Below, piece by piece: positions 17,805 to 28,751 of a DNA stretch of 64,000 nt. Where the stretch lies: NCBI RefSeq assembly GCF_003151135.1, contig NZ_QEQK01000001.1, positions 1 through 64,000 of the forward strand, given 5' to 3'. This DNA comes from Abyssibacter profundi. Lineage in GTDB: Bacteria; Pseudomonadota; Gammaproteobacteria; Nevskiales; OUC007. The first letter of the stretch is position 1. Each line of letters opens with the position of its first letter. The notes under the pieces were generated by a model, which made no database searches, was not told the origin of the DNA, and was given only the letters and a program-made list of their open reading frames with translations. The position numbers were made by a program, and so were the translations under genes.

Positions 17805-18378
17805 GTGCTCGCGGACGGTCCGCTGGCTGCTCGCCTTGGCAATCAGCTGGGCAGCGAGCCCCGGGCTGGCCCAGCCGCTGGAACCGGACCCAGGCGTCCG
17901 CGCCGCGCTGATGCAGGCCGTGGCCGAGGCTGACAGCTTCGAACACCGTTTCGACGCTGAGGTCTGGCTGCTGGACATGGCCACGCGGCTGGACGCCTAT
18001 GGCGCTGGCCAGGGGGACGGCCTGGAGATTCTCCGCATGGCCCATCAGGAGGCCAGCCGCGCTGAACTCCCCCCCGAACTGGTGTTAGCGGTCATCGATG
18101 TGGAGAGCCGCTTCGACAAGTTTGCAATCTCACATGCCGGTGCGCTGGGACTGATGCAGATCATGCCGTTCTGGCTGGATGAAATCGGCCGCCCCGACGA
18201 CAACCTGTTCCGGATCGAGACCAACCTGCGCTACGGCTGCGCCATTCTCAAGCATTACCTGGAACGCGAAAACGGCGATCTCGGTAAGGCCCTGGCCCGC
18301 TACAACGGCAGCGTGGGCAAGACCTGGTATCCGGAGCGGGTGCTTAAGGCGCTGTCTCAGCGCTGGTACGAGCGGTAG
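17779..18378 (+). CDS. Lytic transglycosylase, SLT domain, exported
   Basis: Cleaves peptidoglycan glycan strands in the periplasm. The SLT goose-lysozyme-like domain occupies roughly the last 130 residues. The catalytic glutamate lies in VIDVESRFDKFA, followed by the family motifs GALGLMQIMPFW and NLRYGCAILKHYL. The GTG at 17779 is chosen because it places a basic stretch and the hydrophobic WLLALAISWAASPGLAQ signal peptide at the N-terminus; the frame is open further upstream inside proS, so the start is uncertain. The stop codon TAG at 18376-18378 is formed by the TA flanking the MITE plus the element's first G, so the original C-terminus may have differed. Confidence 0.85.
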   Translation: METSPIPPRCSRTVRWLLALAISWAASPGLAQPLEPDPGVRAALMQAVAEADSFEHRFDAEVWLLDMATRLDAYGAGQGDGLEILRMAHQEASRAELPPELVLAVIDVESRFDKFAISHAGALGLMQIMPFWLDEIGRPDDNLFRIETNLRYGCAILKHYLERENGDLGKALARYNGSVGKTWYPERVLKALSQRWYER

Positions 18379-18787
18379 GGAAACACTGATCTATTCGTAC
18401 CACCAAGACGGAGCCGGTTTTCCCGCGAGCCCAGGCGGAGTGAGTGCCGCTTGGTCATTCCAAGTCAGCGAACGACACGAATGCGTACGGAATGCATTCG
18501 GACGGCCGCAGGCCGGCCCGAAGGGCGAAGCGCATGGACGCGCTTCGCAACGCAGGATCGCGGGAAAACCGGCCCGTTCCGTCTGGATTGCGCCTGCAAA
18601 CAGGCCAGACAGCGTTAGTCGGCGCATCCATGCGCCTCCCCCGGTGGGCCCGCCTTCGGCGGTTTCAATTCGCTCCCGGCGAATCGGTGCTCGTCGTTTA
18701 TTTGGAATGACCAAACTTCGCTCCTCGCGCCTTGCCTGGCCTGTTTGCAGGCAGCAACTTAGCGGTGCGAATAGGTCAGTGTTTCCC
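18378..18787. mobile_element. MITE-like non-coding element, 410 bp, with terminal inverted repeats and flanking TA
   Basis: The ends are inverted repeats: GGGAAACACTGATCTATTCG at 18378 and, read inward from 18787 on the other strand, GGGAAACACTGACCTATTCG, with similarity continuing for about 25 bases. The dinucleotide TA flanks both ends (18376-18377 and 18788-18789), a target duplication used by IS630-like and some IS5-like transposases. There is no transposase gene inside. Three further perfect inverted pairs are internal: 18413-18428 with 18558-18573, 18451-18463 with 18702-18714, and 18592-18607 with 18737-18752. It fills the gap between two convergent genes exactly. Confidence 0.8.
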
Positions 18788-18790
18788 TAG

Positions 18791-20617
<1,827 letters not shown>

Positions 20618-21244
20618 CTTCGCGCTGCGCGGCCAGACTGGCCGTATCGATGGCGTCGACCAGCGCAACAACGGCCGCTGCCGAGCGCGAGATCCGGCGC
20701 AAGACATAGCGCGACACCGCATCCGGGCAGCGCAGTCCGCGAGCCGCCAGACGCTGGGCCAGCAGTTGACTTAAGGCCGCCTCATCCAGGCCATCCAGCC
20801 GGTGAATCGCCACCCAGGTCAGGCGCGAGCGCAGATCCGGCGCCTGGAACCCCGCCTGATCCGGGTGGTGCGACAAGCTGGCCAGCCAACGCCCACCTTC
20901 AACGCGGGCGCTGTCAATGAGGCGGGTGACAGCCAGTTCCCAGGCCCGGTCACCGGCAATGGCATCCACGTCATCCAGGCAGACCAGGTCCAGTCCACCG
21001 AAGGACTCCAGCACAGCCGGCCCGTGGTCCAGAAGCTGCCTGAGCGGCAACCAGGCCGAACGCCCCGCCTGCCGGCTGGCCGCCTGCAACAGGTGCGTCT
21101 TGCCCACCCCGGCGGGTCCGATGAGCACCAGCGGCGCCGACGCGTCCCGCACTGCAGACACGGCAGCCCCATTGCTCCCTGGAACAAAACTGGTGAACTC
21201 GGTGGCCTCGGCCAGCCGAATCTCCAGCGGCAGCTGGGGTGTAT

Positions 21245-22306
21245 TCATGACTGGCCGCGATAAAGCGCGCTACGCAGCCACAGCCGCGTGCCGAAGCGGA
21301 CGAACACGGCCATCGCCGCGGCTACCGGCAACGCCAGCAGCACACCGACAAACCCGAACAACTGCCCGCCTGCCAGCACGGCAAAAATAACCGCAACCGG
21401 ATGCAAGCCAATGCGATCGCCCACCAGCCAGGGGGTTAGCACGGTCGACTCCAGCAACTGCCCCACTCCGAAGACGAGGGCCACGCCCAGCAAAGGCAAT
21501 AACTCGGCGTTCTGAATCAGCGAGGCAATCACGGCCAACAAGATGCCGATGATGAATCCCAGATAGGGCACGAAACTCACCATGCCCGCGATCAAACCGA
21601 TCAGCAGCGCCAGATCCAGGCCGACAATCCAAAGTCCCACGGTGTACACGACGGCCAGCGCCAGCATGACCAGCAGCTGACCTCGGATAAACGCCGACAG
21701 CACCTCGTCGGTTTCGTTGGCCAGTGCGGTCGCTGTGGGCAGCCACTGCCGGGGAATCAGCTCGGCGATGCGCGCGACCAGCAAGTCCCAGTCACGCAAC
21801 AGGTAGAACGTCACCACCGGGATCAATGCCAGATTACCGACCAGCGTCATGGCCGCCACGCCCGACTTGGACAACGACGCCCAGAGCCCGGCAGCCAGCC
21901 CGCCGGCCTCCCCCCAATGCTGGGCTACCAGCTCACGCAGGCTCGCCACGTCGAATCGGAAATCAGCCGGCAGGTCAATACCGATTGCCGGCAGCCAGCG
22001 ATTCTGCAGAGCATCGAGAAACTCGGGGATGCGTTTGGCCAGCGTGACGATCTGCTCCTGCAGCATCGGCACCAACAGCAGCCCCAGAATGATTGCGGCC
22101 AGCGTCAGGCTGGCAAATACGATCGCCACGCCTGCGGTACGCGGCACCCGCCAGGCCTCAAGTCGATCCACCAGCGGATCACCCAAGTAGGCCAATCCGG
22201 CACCGAACACGAAGGGCGTCAGAATCGGGCTGAGCAACCAGACGCCGACCAGCAGCGCGGCTAGGGCGGCCACGGCGACCAACATGCGGGCGCGCGGACT
22301 CATCAT
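21245..22306 (-). CDS. AI-2E family (PerM-like) transporter
   Basis: A 353-residue polytopic inner-membrane protein of the AI-2E/PerM family. Two hydrophobic hairpins at the N-terminus (LVAVAALAALLVGVWLLSPILTPFVFGAGLAYLGDPL), a soluble helical segment, then about five membrane helices with the family-typical GMVSFVPYLGFIIG and LAGGQLFGFVGVLLALPVAA motifs. Substrate is unknown; some members export autoinducer-2 or solutes. Overlaps DUF2066 gene upstream and hda downstream by four bases each, a conserved three-gene unit. Confidence 0.9.
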   Translation of the reverse strand: MMSPRARMLVAVAALAALLVGVWLLSPILTPFVFGAGLAYLGDPLVDRLEAWRVPRTAGVAIVFASLTLAAIILGLLLVPMLQEQIVTLAKRIPEFLDALQNRWLPAIGIDLPADFRFDVASLRELVAQHWGEAGGLAAGLWASLSKSGVAAMTLVGNLALIPVVTFYLLRDWDLLVARIAELIPRQWLPTATALANETDEVLSAFIRGQLLVMLALAVVYTVGLWIVGLDLALLIGLIAGMVSFVPYLGFIIGILLAVIASLIQNAELLPLLGVALVFGVGQLLESTVLTPWLVGDRIGLHPVAVIFAVLAGGQLFGFVGVLLALPVAAAMAVFVRFGTRLWLRSALYRGQS

Positions 22307-23409
22307 CGGTTCAGTCGGTACGCCATGGGCGCCACGGGTCCCAGCAGATTCTCCGCAGCCGGTTCATCTGCAGGCATTAGCACGCGGCCGAGTGCAATCG
22401 ACTGACGCAGCTGCTCGCGACTGGCGGTGGTATGCAACTGGTAGACCACTGCATCTGCCCGCGCGCGGCGCAAGGTCACGGTGCTGACCGGCGGCAGGTC
22501 ATTGAGGAAATTCAGCACCCGACCATAGTCGCTCAGGGTGCGCAGCCCCGACACCGCCAGTTCAATCGCCTGGCTTGCCCCCGCCTGATCGGTGCCGATC
22601 CCGTACCGTGCCAGCAACTGGCTGCCCAGCGCCTGCGCGCCCTGCGTCAACAGCACGGCCAGCGCCGGGTCGCTGTTCTGCCAACGCACCGCGCTGGCAT
22701 CGCGCTCCAACATGGCCCAGCGTGCGGTCCACAGGCTGCCGTCGCGCTCCAGCCGTCCGACGAGCACCGTGGCCGGATCGTATCGACGCGAGGCCTGCAG
22801 AATCTGCTCCGGGAAGAACCCCTGGATGTCTGCCGGTTGAATGGCCTGCTGGTCGGTCAAATCCATGCTCGGAAACACGAGCGGCAGCCCCAGGCGCTCT
22901 GCCTCGTCCACAAAGGCCTGCACTTCATCGCGCTGCTCGCCGCTGATGATGTCCCCGCGATCCAATGTCAGCCACAGGAGAGTGAGCGGTCGGCGCGCCG
23001 GCCAGGGAGACAGCCCCGCATCGCGCAACAACAACTGCACCGTCCGTGGCTCGAACTCCGCGGTGAATCGGTACACCTCGCTGGGCGGCGCCTGCGACGT
23101 TGAACCCTCTGCGTCCGGCTCGCTCGTCTGGGGGGCCGGCAAGGGGTCGAACCGGTAGATCGTCACCAGGTCCGGGGCGCGCTCCAGCAGCAGCTCGGTC
23201 TGCGGCGCGGTTAGCACCGCGTCGGAGCCGGTCGCCTTGACCAAGACCTTGGCAAAGGTTTGTCGCAGCCCGGCGGCCCGGGCGCTATCGCCCCGCCCCT
23301 CGGTGTAGGTCGACGCCGTGTACAGGTCGGGTACGACAACCGAAGCCGCCTGAACGGTGCTTGCAAATGCCAGCGCGGCGGCCAGCACGGACAGATAGAT
23401 AAGACGCAT
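22303..23409 (-). CDS. DUF2066-domain exported protein
   Basis: A 368-residue protein with an N-terminal signal peptide ([19 protein letters not shown]). The body matches DUF2066 proteins found between purM and perM in gammaproteobacteria, with no known activity. It has an early [24 protein letters not shown] segment and a central WLTLDRGDI motif. It diverges from purM across a 138-base gap that contains the palindrome TACAATTGTA close to its start codon. It is the first gene of the DUF2066-perM-hda operon. Confidence 0.85.
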   Translation of the reverse strand: MRLIYLSVLAAALAFASTVQAASVVVPDLYTASTYTEGRGDSARAAGLRQTFAKVLVKATGSDAVLTAPQTELLLERAPDLVTIYRFDPLPAPQTSEPDAEGSTSQAPPSEVYRFTAEFEPRTVQLLLRDAGLSPWPARRPLTLLWLTLDRGDIISGEQRDEVQAFVDEAERLGLPLVFPSMDLTDQQAIQPADIQGFFPEQILQASRRYDPATVLVGRLERDGSLWTARWAMLERDASAVRWQNSDPALAVLLTQGAQALGSQLLARYGIGTDQAGASQAIELAVSGLRTLSDYGRVLNFLNDLPPVSTVTLRRARADAVVYQLHTTASREQLRQSIALGRVLMPADEPAAENLLGPVAPMAYRLNR

Positions 23410-23413
23410 GGTT

Positions 23414-23423
23414 TACAATTGTA
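23414..23423. promoter_or_regulatory. Palindrome TACAATTGTA between the DUF2066 gene and purM
   Basis: The perfect 10-base palindrome contains a TACAAT hexamer on each strand, a good -10 match for both directions. On the minus strand the hexamer is only about eight bases from the DUF2066 start codon, which would give an almost leaderless transcript. No good -35 hexamer was seen. A GAGCCG-GAAAA-CGGCTC hairpin lies next to it at 23434-23450. Function is inferred from position. Confidence 0.4.
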
Positions 23424-23547
23424 CCCACTCCCCGAGCCGGAAAACGGCTCGATTGTGTTGGCCGGTCGTTGGCAGCACCCGACGGCCACCGCCGCGGGGC
23501 CTTGTCGCGCCCCCGGACACGGACCCATTCTCTGCGAGGCCTCTTCC

Positions 23548-24579
23548 ATGGCAGGACTGACTTATCGCGACGCCGGTGTCGATATCGATGCGGGCAACGC
23601 GCTGGTGGATGCAATCAAGCCGGCGGTTGCCGCCACCCAGCGACCCGGCGTGCTCGGCGGGCTGGGCGGATTTGGCGCCTTGTTCGAACTGCCCGTCGAC
23701 CGCTACCGGCAGCCCGTGCTGGTGTCGGGCACCGATGGTGTCGGCACCAAGCTACGCCTGGCCATCGAGTTGGGCGATGTCTCGGGTGTGGGCATCGATC
23801 TGGTCGCCATGTGTGTGAACGACATTCTTGTCGGCGGGGCCGAACCGCTGTTTTTCCTCGACTACTACGCCACCGGCAAGCTGGATACGGAACAGGCCGC
23901 CACGGTCATTCGCGGCATCGCAAAAGGCTGCGAACAGGCCGGCTGTGCGCTGGTGGGTGGTGAAACGGCGGAAATGCCCGGCATGTACGCCGCAGGCGAC
24001 TTTGATCTGGCCGGGTTTTGCGTCGGCGTGGTCGAGCGCGACGCGATTCTCGACGGCAGCCAGGTCCGCCCAGGCGACAGGATCATCGGCCTGGCCTCAT
24101 CCGGTGTGCACTCGAACGGGTTCTCGCTGGTCCGCAAACTGATCGAAGTCAGTGCGGTGGACCTATCCGCGCCGCTACCGGGTGACGACCGCAGCCTGGG
24201 CGAGCGACTGCTGGCCCCGACCCAGATCTATGTCCGCTGCGTGCACGACATGCTCAAGCGGGCGCAGATTCACGGCATGGCGCATATCACCGGCGGTGGC
24301 CTGCTCGAGAACATCCCCCGCTCGCTGCCGAAAGGGTGTCAGGCCCGCATCGACACCAGCCGCTGGCCTCAAACGCCGCTGTTTCAGTGGCTGCAGCAAG
24401 CCGGCGACATTGCCGACGAAGAGATGCTGCGCACGTTCAACTGCGGGATTGGCATGGCGCTCATCGTGCCGGCGGACGCCGAAACCACCGTTCTGGCCGT
24501 GGCTCAGGAACAGGCCATCGAGGCCTGGACCATTGGCGAGATCACCGCAGGCGAACGCCAGGTGCTGATCACAGGATGA
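23548..24579 (+). CDS. purM: Phosphoribosylformylglycinamidine cyclo-ligase
   Basis: Closes the imidazole ring to make AIR in purine synthesis, using ATP. 343 residues from ATG 23548; the N-terminus [18 protein letters not shown] is the family standard, so the longer open frame upstream is not used. Other landmarks are [42 protein letters not shown] and [13 protein letters not shown]. It overlaps purN by four bases, the usual purM-purN operon. Confidence 0.97.
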   Translation: MAGLTYRDAGVDIDAGNALVDAIKPAVAATQRPGVLGGLGGFGALFELPVDRYRQPVLVSGTDGVGTKLRLAIELGDVSGVGIDLVAMCVNDILVGGAEPLFFLDYYATGKLDTEQAATVIRGIAKGCEQAGCALVGGETAEMPGMYAAGDFDLAGFCVGVVERDAILDGSQVRPGDRIIGLASSGVHSNGFSLVRKLIEVSAVDLSAPLPGDDRSLGERLLAPTQIYVRCVHDMLKRAQIHGMAHITGGGLLENIPRSLPKGCQARIDTSRWPQTPLFQWLQQAGDIADEEMLRTFNCGIGMALIVPADAETTVLAVAQEQAIEAWTIGEITAGERQVLITG

Positions 24580-25238
24580 CGGGACCCAATCCGGCACGAC
24601 TGGTCGTATTGATCTCGGGCACCGGACGTAATCTGCAGGCACTCATCGACGCCCAGGCGCTGGGTCAGCTCGGGGCCGAAATCGTCCATGTCGTCTCCAA
24701 CCGACCGGGCGTCCAGGGTCTGGATCGTGCAGCGGCCGCTGGCATTGCAACCACGGTGGTCGATCACAAGCACTTTGCCTCCCGGGATGACTTTGACGCC
24801 GCGTTGGCCGAAGTCATCGAGGCCAGTCGGCCCGATATCGTGGTCCTCGCCGGCTTCATGCGCATTCTGACGCCCGCCTTCATTCGTCGATTCGAGGGAC
24901 GCCTGCTGAATATCCATCCCTCACTGCTGCCGAAGTATCGCGGCCTGCACACCCACCGCAGGGCGCTGGAAGCGGGCGACCCGTGGCATGGCGCCAGTAT
25001 CCATTTCGTCACCGAGGAACTGGACGGCGGCCCGGTGGTCCTACAGGGCCGGATCAACGTCGGCTCAACCGACACGCCCGAGACCCTGGCTCGCCGTGTC
25101 ATGGAAGAGATCGAACTGAACATCTACCCCTTGGCGGTACGCTGGATGGCCGATCGGCGCCTACAGTGGCGCGACGGCCAGGCCTGGATGGATGGGGATC
25201 CGCTCGACCAGCCGCTAAGCTGGCCACAAGACGCATGA
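24576..25238 (+). CDS. purN: Phosphoribosylglycinamide formyltransferase
   Basis: Transfers a formyl group from 10-formyl-tetrahydrofolate to GAR in purine synthesis. 220 residues. The GAR-binding loop is [14 protein letters not shown], the catalytic [20 protein letters not shown] contains the Asn-His pair, and the late EELDGGPVV carries the catalytic aspartate. ATG 24576 overlaps the purM stop. A DUF3108 gene follows 17 bases downstream, as in many relatives. Confidence 0.96.
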   Translation: MTGPNPARLVVLISGTGRNLQALIDAQALGQLGAEIVHVVSNRPGVQGLDRAAAAGIATTVVDHKHFASRDDFDAALAEVIEASRPDIVVLAGFMRILTPAFIRRFEGRLLNIHPSLLPKYRGLHTHRRALEAGDPWHGASIHFVTEELDGGPVVLQGRINVGSTDTPETLARRVMEEIELNIYPLAVRWMADRRLQWRDGQAWMDGDPLDQPLSWPQDA

Positions 25239-25255
25239 CAGGAAGGACTTGCGCC

Positions 25256-26026
25256 ATGATTCGAGGATTGTTCATCGCTGCGGCCTTGGTGGCCACGCCA
25301 CTGAATGCTCAGGAGCCCCAGCCAGCCCCGCAAGAAGCCGTGACATTGTCGCCCTTCGCGCCCTGGCAAGCGGCCTACAGCCTGACGCGGGGCCCGTTAA
25401 CGCTGGGCTATGCCGAGTTCGAGCTGGCGCCTGCCGCCGAGGCGGGTTGCCACGTCTACCGGTACGACGCCAAGCCGGTGGGACTGGCGCGACTCTTCAT
25501 CGGCCAGTTGCACGAAATCAGCGAATTCTGTGTTCGCGACGGCCAGATCCGCACCCAGCGCTTCGAGTTTCGACGCGATGATGAGCCGGAGGACAGTTTT
25601 GTCCTGCATTTCGACTGGGAGTCGCTCACCGTGCGCGGCCCCGGCGACAAGCAGCGACAAATCCCTGAAGACGCGATGGACCGCCTGGCGATCCAGCTGG
25701 CCGTGCGCGACATGCTGGTCAGTCATCCGGATGCCCTGCCCACGGAACCGCGCAATTTCACGATGATCGAGGACGACCGCATCAAGACCTACACCCTGCA
25801 GGTCAAAGGCCGGGAGTCCGTCGACACCCCAGCCGGGACACTCGACGCGATCCGTGTCGAGCGGGTGAAGGATGCCAACAAGACCACGATCTTCTGGGTG
25901 GCGCCGGAACTGGGTTACATCCCCGTCCGCGTTGAACAGCGAAAGAATGATTCGGAGGTCTTGTCCATCGCGCTGCGTACGCGACCCGCGCCTAGCCCGA
26001 CAGGGGGAACACCCCGGCCGGACTGA
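25256..26026 (+). CDS. DUF3108-domain periplasmic protein
   Basis: A 256-residue exported protein (signal peptide GLFIAAALVATPLNAQ) of the DUF3108 family found next to purN in gammaproteobacteria. The conserved AYSLTRGPLTLGYAEFEL start and the DTPAGTLDAIRVERV-KTTIFWVAPELGYIPVRVEQ ending are clear. The fold resembles LolA/LolB-like half-barrels, and a role in envelope lipid or lipoprotein handling is only a guess. Start chosen at ATG 25256, with GGAAGG upstream. Confidence 0.85.
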   Translation: MIRGLFIAAALVATPLNAQEPQPAPQEAVTLSPFAPWQAAYSLTRGPLTLGYAEFELAPAAEAGCHVYRYDAKPVGLARLFIGQLHEISEFCVRDGQIRTQRFEFRRDDEPEDSFVLHFDWESLTVRGPGDKQRQIPEDAMDRLAIQLAVRDMLVSHPDALPTEPRNFTMIEDDRIKTYTLQVKGRESVDTPAGTLDAIRVERVKDANKTTIFWVAPELGYIPVRVEQRKNDSEVLSIALRTRPAPSPTGGTPRPD

Positions 26027-26102
26027 ACCGACTGCGCGGATGAACGATGACTTCGGTCACTGCGCGGCGCATTCCCCCCAATGACCTGATCGCAGCGTCG
26101 CG

Positions 26103-26561
26103 CTAGCGGCGACTGCGGTAGCTGACCTCACGCGGATCAATCTCTTCTCCGCAGGCCGAACACACCGTCTGCGGGGTGAAATCCTTGCCGCAGCGGTCAT
26201 GCGTCAGCTGCAGTGGCGGCCCCTGTTCATCGGCCAGCCACTTATCCCCCCAGCGCATCAGTGCCAGCGTTACCCAGTACAGGTCGCGCCCGCGCTCCGT
26301 AAGCCGGTATTCGAAGCGGCGACCATCTTCGGGGTCACGCTGGCGTTCAAAGATGCCGTCGCGCGTCAGCCGTCGCAGCCTGTCCGCCAGGATGTTGGTC
26401 GCAATGCCCAACGTGTTCTGAAACGCATCAAAGCGACGAACTCCGAAAAAGGCCTCGCGCAAGACAAGAAAGGTCCAACCGTCGCCGACCAGGTCCAGCG
26501 TGCGAGCCACGGAATCCTTGCGGTGATCACGAGAACAAAATCGCATGGACCAAGCATGCAT
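26103..26561 (-). CDS. HxlR-family transcriptional regulator
   Basis: A 152-residue winged-helix regulator. The HxlR layout is clear: SVARTLDLVGDGWTFLVLREAFFGVRRFDAFQ, then IATNILADRLRRL (recognition helix) and the wing YRLTERGRDL. The C-terminal extension carries four cysteines in a possible zinc-binding pair (DRCG...CSACG). Starts are possible at ATG 26561 or ATG 26546. It diverges from the propeller lipoprotein gene, which it may regulate. Confidence 0.88.
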   Translation of the reverse strand: MHAWSMRFCSRDHRKDSVARTLDLVGDGWTFLVLREAFFGVRRFDAFQNTLGIATNILADRLRRLTRDGIFERQRDPEDGRRFEYRLTERGRDLYWVTLALMRWGDKWLADEQGPPLQLTHDRCGKDFTPQTVCSACGEEIDPREVSYRSRR

Positions 26562-26575
26562 CAACTAACTTTCAC

Positions 26576-26603
26576 TTGACAAGCAAAATTCTGCGGATAT
26601 ACC
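26576..26603 (+). promoter_or_regulatory. Putative promoter of the propeller lipoprotein gene
   Basis: TTGACA at 26576-26581 and TATACC at 26598-26603 are separated by 16 bases in an unusually AT-rich stretch, on the strand of the lipoprotein gene that starts 78 bases downstream. The -35 is a perfect consensus and the -10 matches four of six. The divergent HxlR gene starts 15 bases upstream, so autoregulation through overlapping sites is plausible. Confidence 0.5.
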
Positions 26604-26680
26604 TTTCATTTCGAAAGCTTTTAGCGATGCGGGCATGCCGACCGCGTCGTATCAGACCCCATTTGCACGAGTGTCTTGTC

Positions 26681-28033
26681 ATGCCGCGATCCCTCATCCT
26701 GCTCCTCGCCCTGACGGGCATCGCCGTGCTGCTCGCCGCGACCGGTTGCTGGCCGGGAGAGCGCCCGCGCACTGCCTCAGCGACGCAGCCACTGCCGGAC
26801 CAGATTCCGTTTACGGCCGGCGGCCTGATCGCGGCCTCAGATGTCGACCAGTGGGCCACGGCCTACGGAGACCGCCAGCTTCGCCCGCTGCCCGGAGCGA
26901 CCGACACGCTCAGCGTGCTGTCTCTCCCATCCCCGGTCGAAAACCCGCGTGTGGCGGCGGTGCCGGCCTCCAATTCGGTCGTCGGATGGCCGCAAACGGT
27001 CGACGTGTCACCCGATGGCCGCTACGCCTATGTCGCCGACACCCGGGGCGCACCACCCAAGCACTGGACCGCCGTCCCCAACAGCGTCTACGAAGACCTC
27101 CCCCAGGGCGGCACCTTGACGACCGTGAGCCTGACCCCGCAACCGCGCGTCGTGGATGTCCGCAAGGTGGGCCGCAACCTGGGTTCTGTTGCCGTTCGCC
27201 GGGATGGCCACTATCTCGCCATCGCCTCCGAGGAGCCCGGTGCAGAAATCGTGCTGGTGGCCGTGCACAACGGCGTACCAGATGCGCGGTATCCCTTTGC
27301 CGCCGCTGTGGACTTCGGCGATGTCGCCCGTCCGGGCATTCGGTCGCTGGCATGGCACCCCGACGGCCATGTCCTGGCGGCGAGTGTGTCGGACCGACAG
27401 GTCCAGTTCTGGGCCGTGGACTACGACCAACAGGGTCGACCGACCGGGATTCGCCCATTGGGCACACCGGTGCGTGTGGGCGAAACGCTGACCGTGGGCG
27501 CCTTTCACCCCGCAGGACAGTACTTTGTCATCGCGGACGTCGGCTGGGGGGACAATGCGTCAGCGAAAGACTTCCTGTTCAACGACGCAGGCCAGATCGT
27601 GGCGATCGCCTTCGACGCGCAGGGGCATCACCGCATCAGCGACCGTATTCAGGTCGGCCGTAGCCCCGAGGGCTGGGCAATGAGTCCGGATGGGTCGCGT
27701 CTGGTCGCGGTCAACATGAACCGGACCTATCTTCCCGACAGCATCCCGGCACGGTGGTTTCCCGGGCGTGACACCGCCTCGCTCTCGCTGATCGGCTTCG
27801 ATGCCGAGCGCGGCCAGGGTCAGGTGCTCGACGAGGCACATTTCGAGGGCCTGCTGCCCGAGGATGCCGTCTTCGATGCGGACGGCGACGCCATCGCCGT
27901 GGCGATCTTCCACTTGCGAGGCGGTGACCAAGGCTTGGTCGAATTCTGGACCGTAACCGATGACCGATTGCAACGCAGCGGCTACCGGCTTCCGGTGGCG
28001 CGCGGTGCCCACGACTTGCTCCGCCTGCCATGA
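26681..28033 (+). CDS. Beta-propeller lipoprotein (YncE/lactonase-like repeats)
   Basis: A 450-residue lipoprotein. ATG 26681 gives the signal RSLILLLALTGIAVLLAATGC with a lipobox cysteine. The body has repeated propeller blades with the VSPDGRYAYVADT / VRRDGHYLAIASEE / WHPDGHVLAASVSD / MSPDGSRLVAVN pattern, indicating a seven-bladed propeller similar to YncE or lactonase proteins. No enzyme signature is evident, so function is unknown; envelope binding or sensing is possible. It overlaps a GNAT-like gene by four bases. Confidence 0.78.
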   Translation: MPRSLILLLALTGIAVLLAATGCWPGERPRTASATQPLPDQIPFTAGGLIAASDVDQWATAYGDRQLRPLPGATDTLSVLSLPSPVENPRVAAVPASNSVVGWPQTVDVSPDGRYAYVADTRGAPPKHWTAVPNSVYEDLPQGGTLTTVSLTPQPRVVDVRKVGRNLGSVAVRRDGHYLAIASEEPGAEIVLVAVHNGVPDARYPFAAAVDFGDVARPGIRSLAWHPDGHVLAASVSDRQVQFWAVDYDQQGRPTGIRPLGTPVRVGETLTVGAFHPAGQYFVIADVGWGDNASAKDFLFNDAGQIVAIAFDAQGHHRISDRIQVGRSPEGWAMSPDGSRLVAVNMNRTYLPDSIPARWFPGRDTASLSLIGFDAERGQGQVLDEAHFEGLLPEDAVFDADGDAIAVAIFHLRGGDQGLVEFWTVTDDRLQRSGYRLPVARGAHDLLRLP

Positions 28034-28572
28034 CCCGACGGTCATGCGACCGGCACATCGACTATCCGGACCTGACCAGTCAGTCGCCGGGTTCCTGGCT
28101 ACCCATCCTCAACAGCCCGGCCGTTCGCCGGCACCTCATCGAGCACCCCCGGTTCGACCGCAGCGCCGTTCGCCGGTGGCTACGTCACAAGCAAGGCATC
28201 GACGCGTTGCCTGGCTGCCGAGTTCGCGCCGTGCGGGTCGATGGTCATCTGGCCGGCTGGTGCGGCATCCAGCCGGATGGCGCCGACTACGAACTGGCCC
28301 TGGTGCTGGATGCCGCTTGGTGGGGCGTTGGCCGCCGTGTTTACCAGGCGCTGCTGACCTGGGCCATGACGTTCGGGCATGCCACGGTGCTTGTCCGCCT
28401 GCATCAAAGCCGCAGGCCCTCGACGTGGCTGTTGCAGTTGGCCTTGTCCGTCGAATCGCATGACCACATGGGCAGCCACTTCGTCACCTATCGAATTCCC
28501 GTTCCACGCGCCTTGGAAGACAGCACCGGCCGGTATCGATCAGGTTCGAGGATTCAGGCCGGGGGCGGATAG
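28030..28572 (+). CDS. GNAT-like acetyltransferase (tentative)
   Basis: A 180-residue protein with features of the GNAT fold: VRAVRVDGHLAGWCGIQP and YELALVLDAAWWGVGRRVYQALLTWAMTFG, the latter resembling the acetyl-CoA pyrophosphate loop region of RimJ-like enzymes. A canonical Q/RxxGxG/A loop is only approximate (WGVGRR). It is coupled by a four-base overlap to the propeller lipoprotein, so a shared function is likely. The 3' end overlaps an antisense HxlR fragment. Confidence 0.55.
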   Translation: MTRRSCDRHIDYPDLTSQSPGSWLPILNSPAVRRHLIEHPRFDRSAVRRWLRHKQGIDALPGCRVRAVRVDGHLAGWCGIQPDGADYELALVLDAAWWGVGRRVYQALLTWAMTFGHATVLVRLHQSRRPSTWLLQLALSVESHDHMGSHFVTYRIPVPRALEDSTGRYRSGSRIQAGGG

Positions 28573-28730
28573 CCACCGGTGGTGGCCACCCAACGCTGTG
28601 CCCACTCCGACAAGGGCTGATAGATCTGCAGCAGCTCGCGCCCCAGATCAGTCAGCGCGTAACCAGCGGGCTGTCGCTCCACCAGTCCGGTCGCCACCAG
28701 ATCCTTAGTGCGGCGCCCCGCGCTTCCCGC
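28554..28730 (-). pseudogene. Winged-helix (HxlR-like) regulator, C-terminal fragment
   Basis: The minus strand encodes about 50 residues with the second half of an HxlR-type domain: KDLVATGLVERQ, then YALTDLGRELLQIYQPLSEW, ending at TGA 28554. There is no start codon and no recognition-helix half. The sequence directly upstream runs into the 3' end of dcd, so the 5' part has been deleted. It overlaps the end of the GNAT-like gene by 19 bases. It may be the relic of a second regulator for the propeller-GNAT pair. Confidence 0.6.
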
Positions 28731-28751
28731 GGCGTGAGGCCAGCGCTGCGA

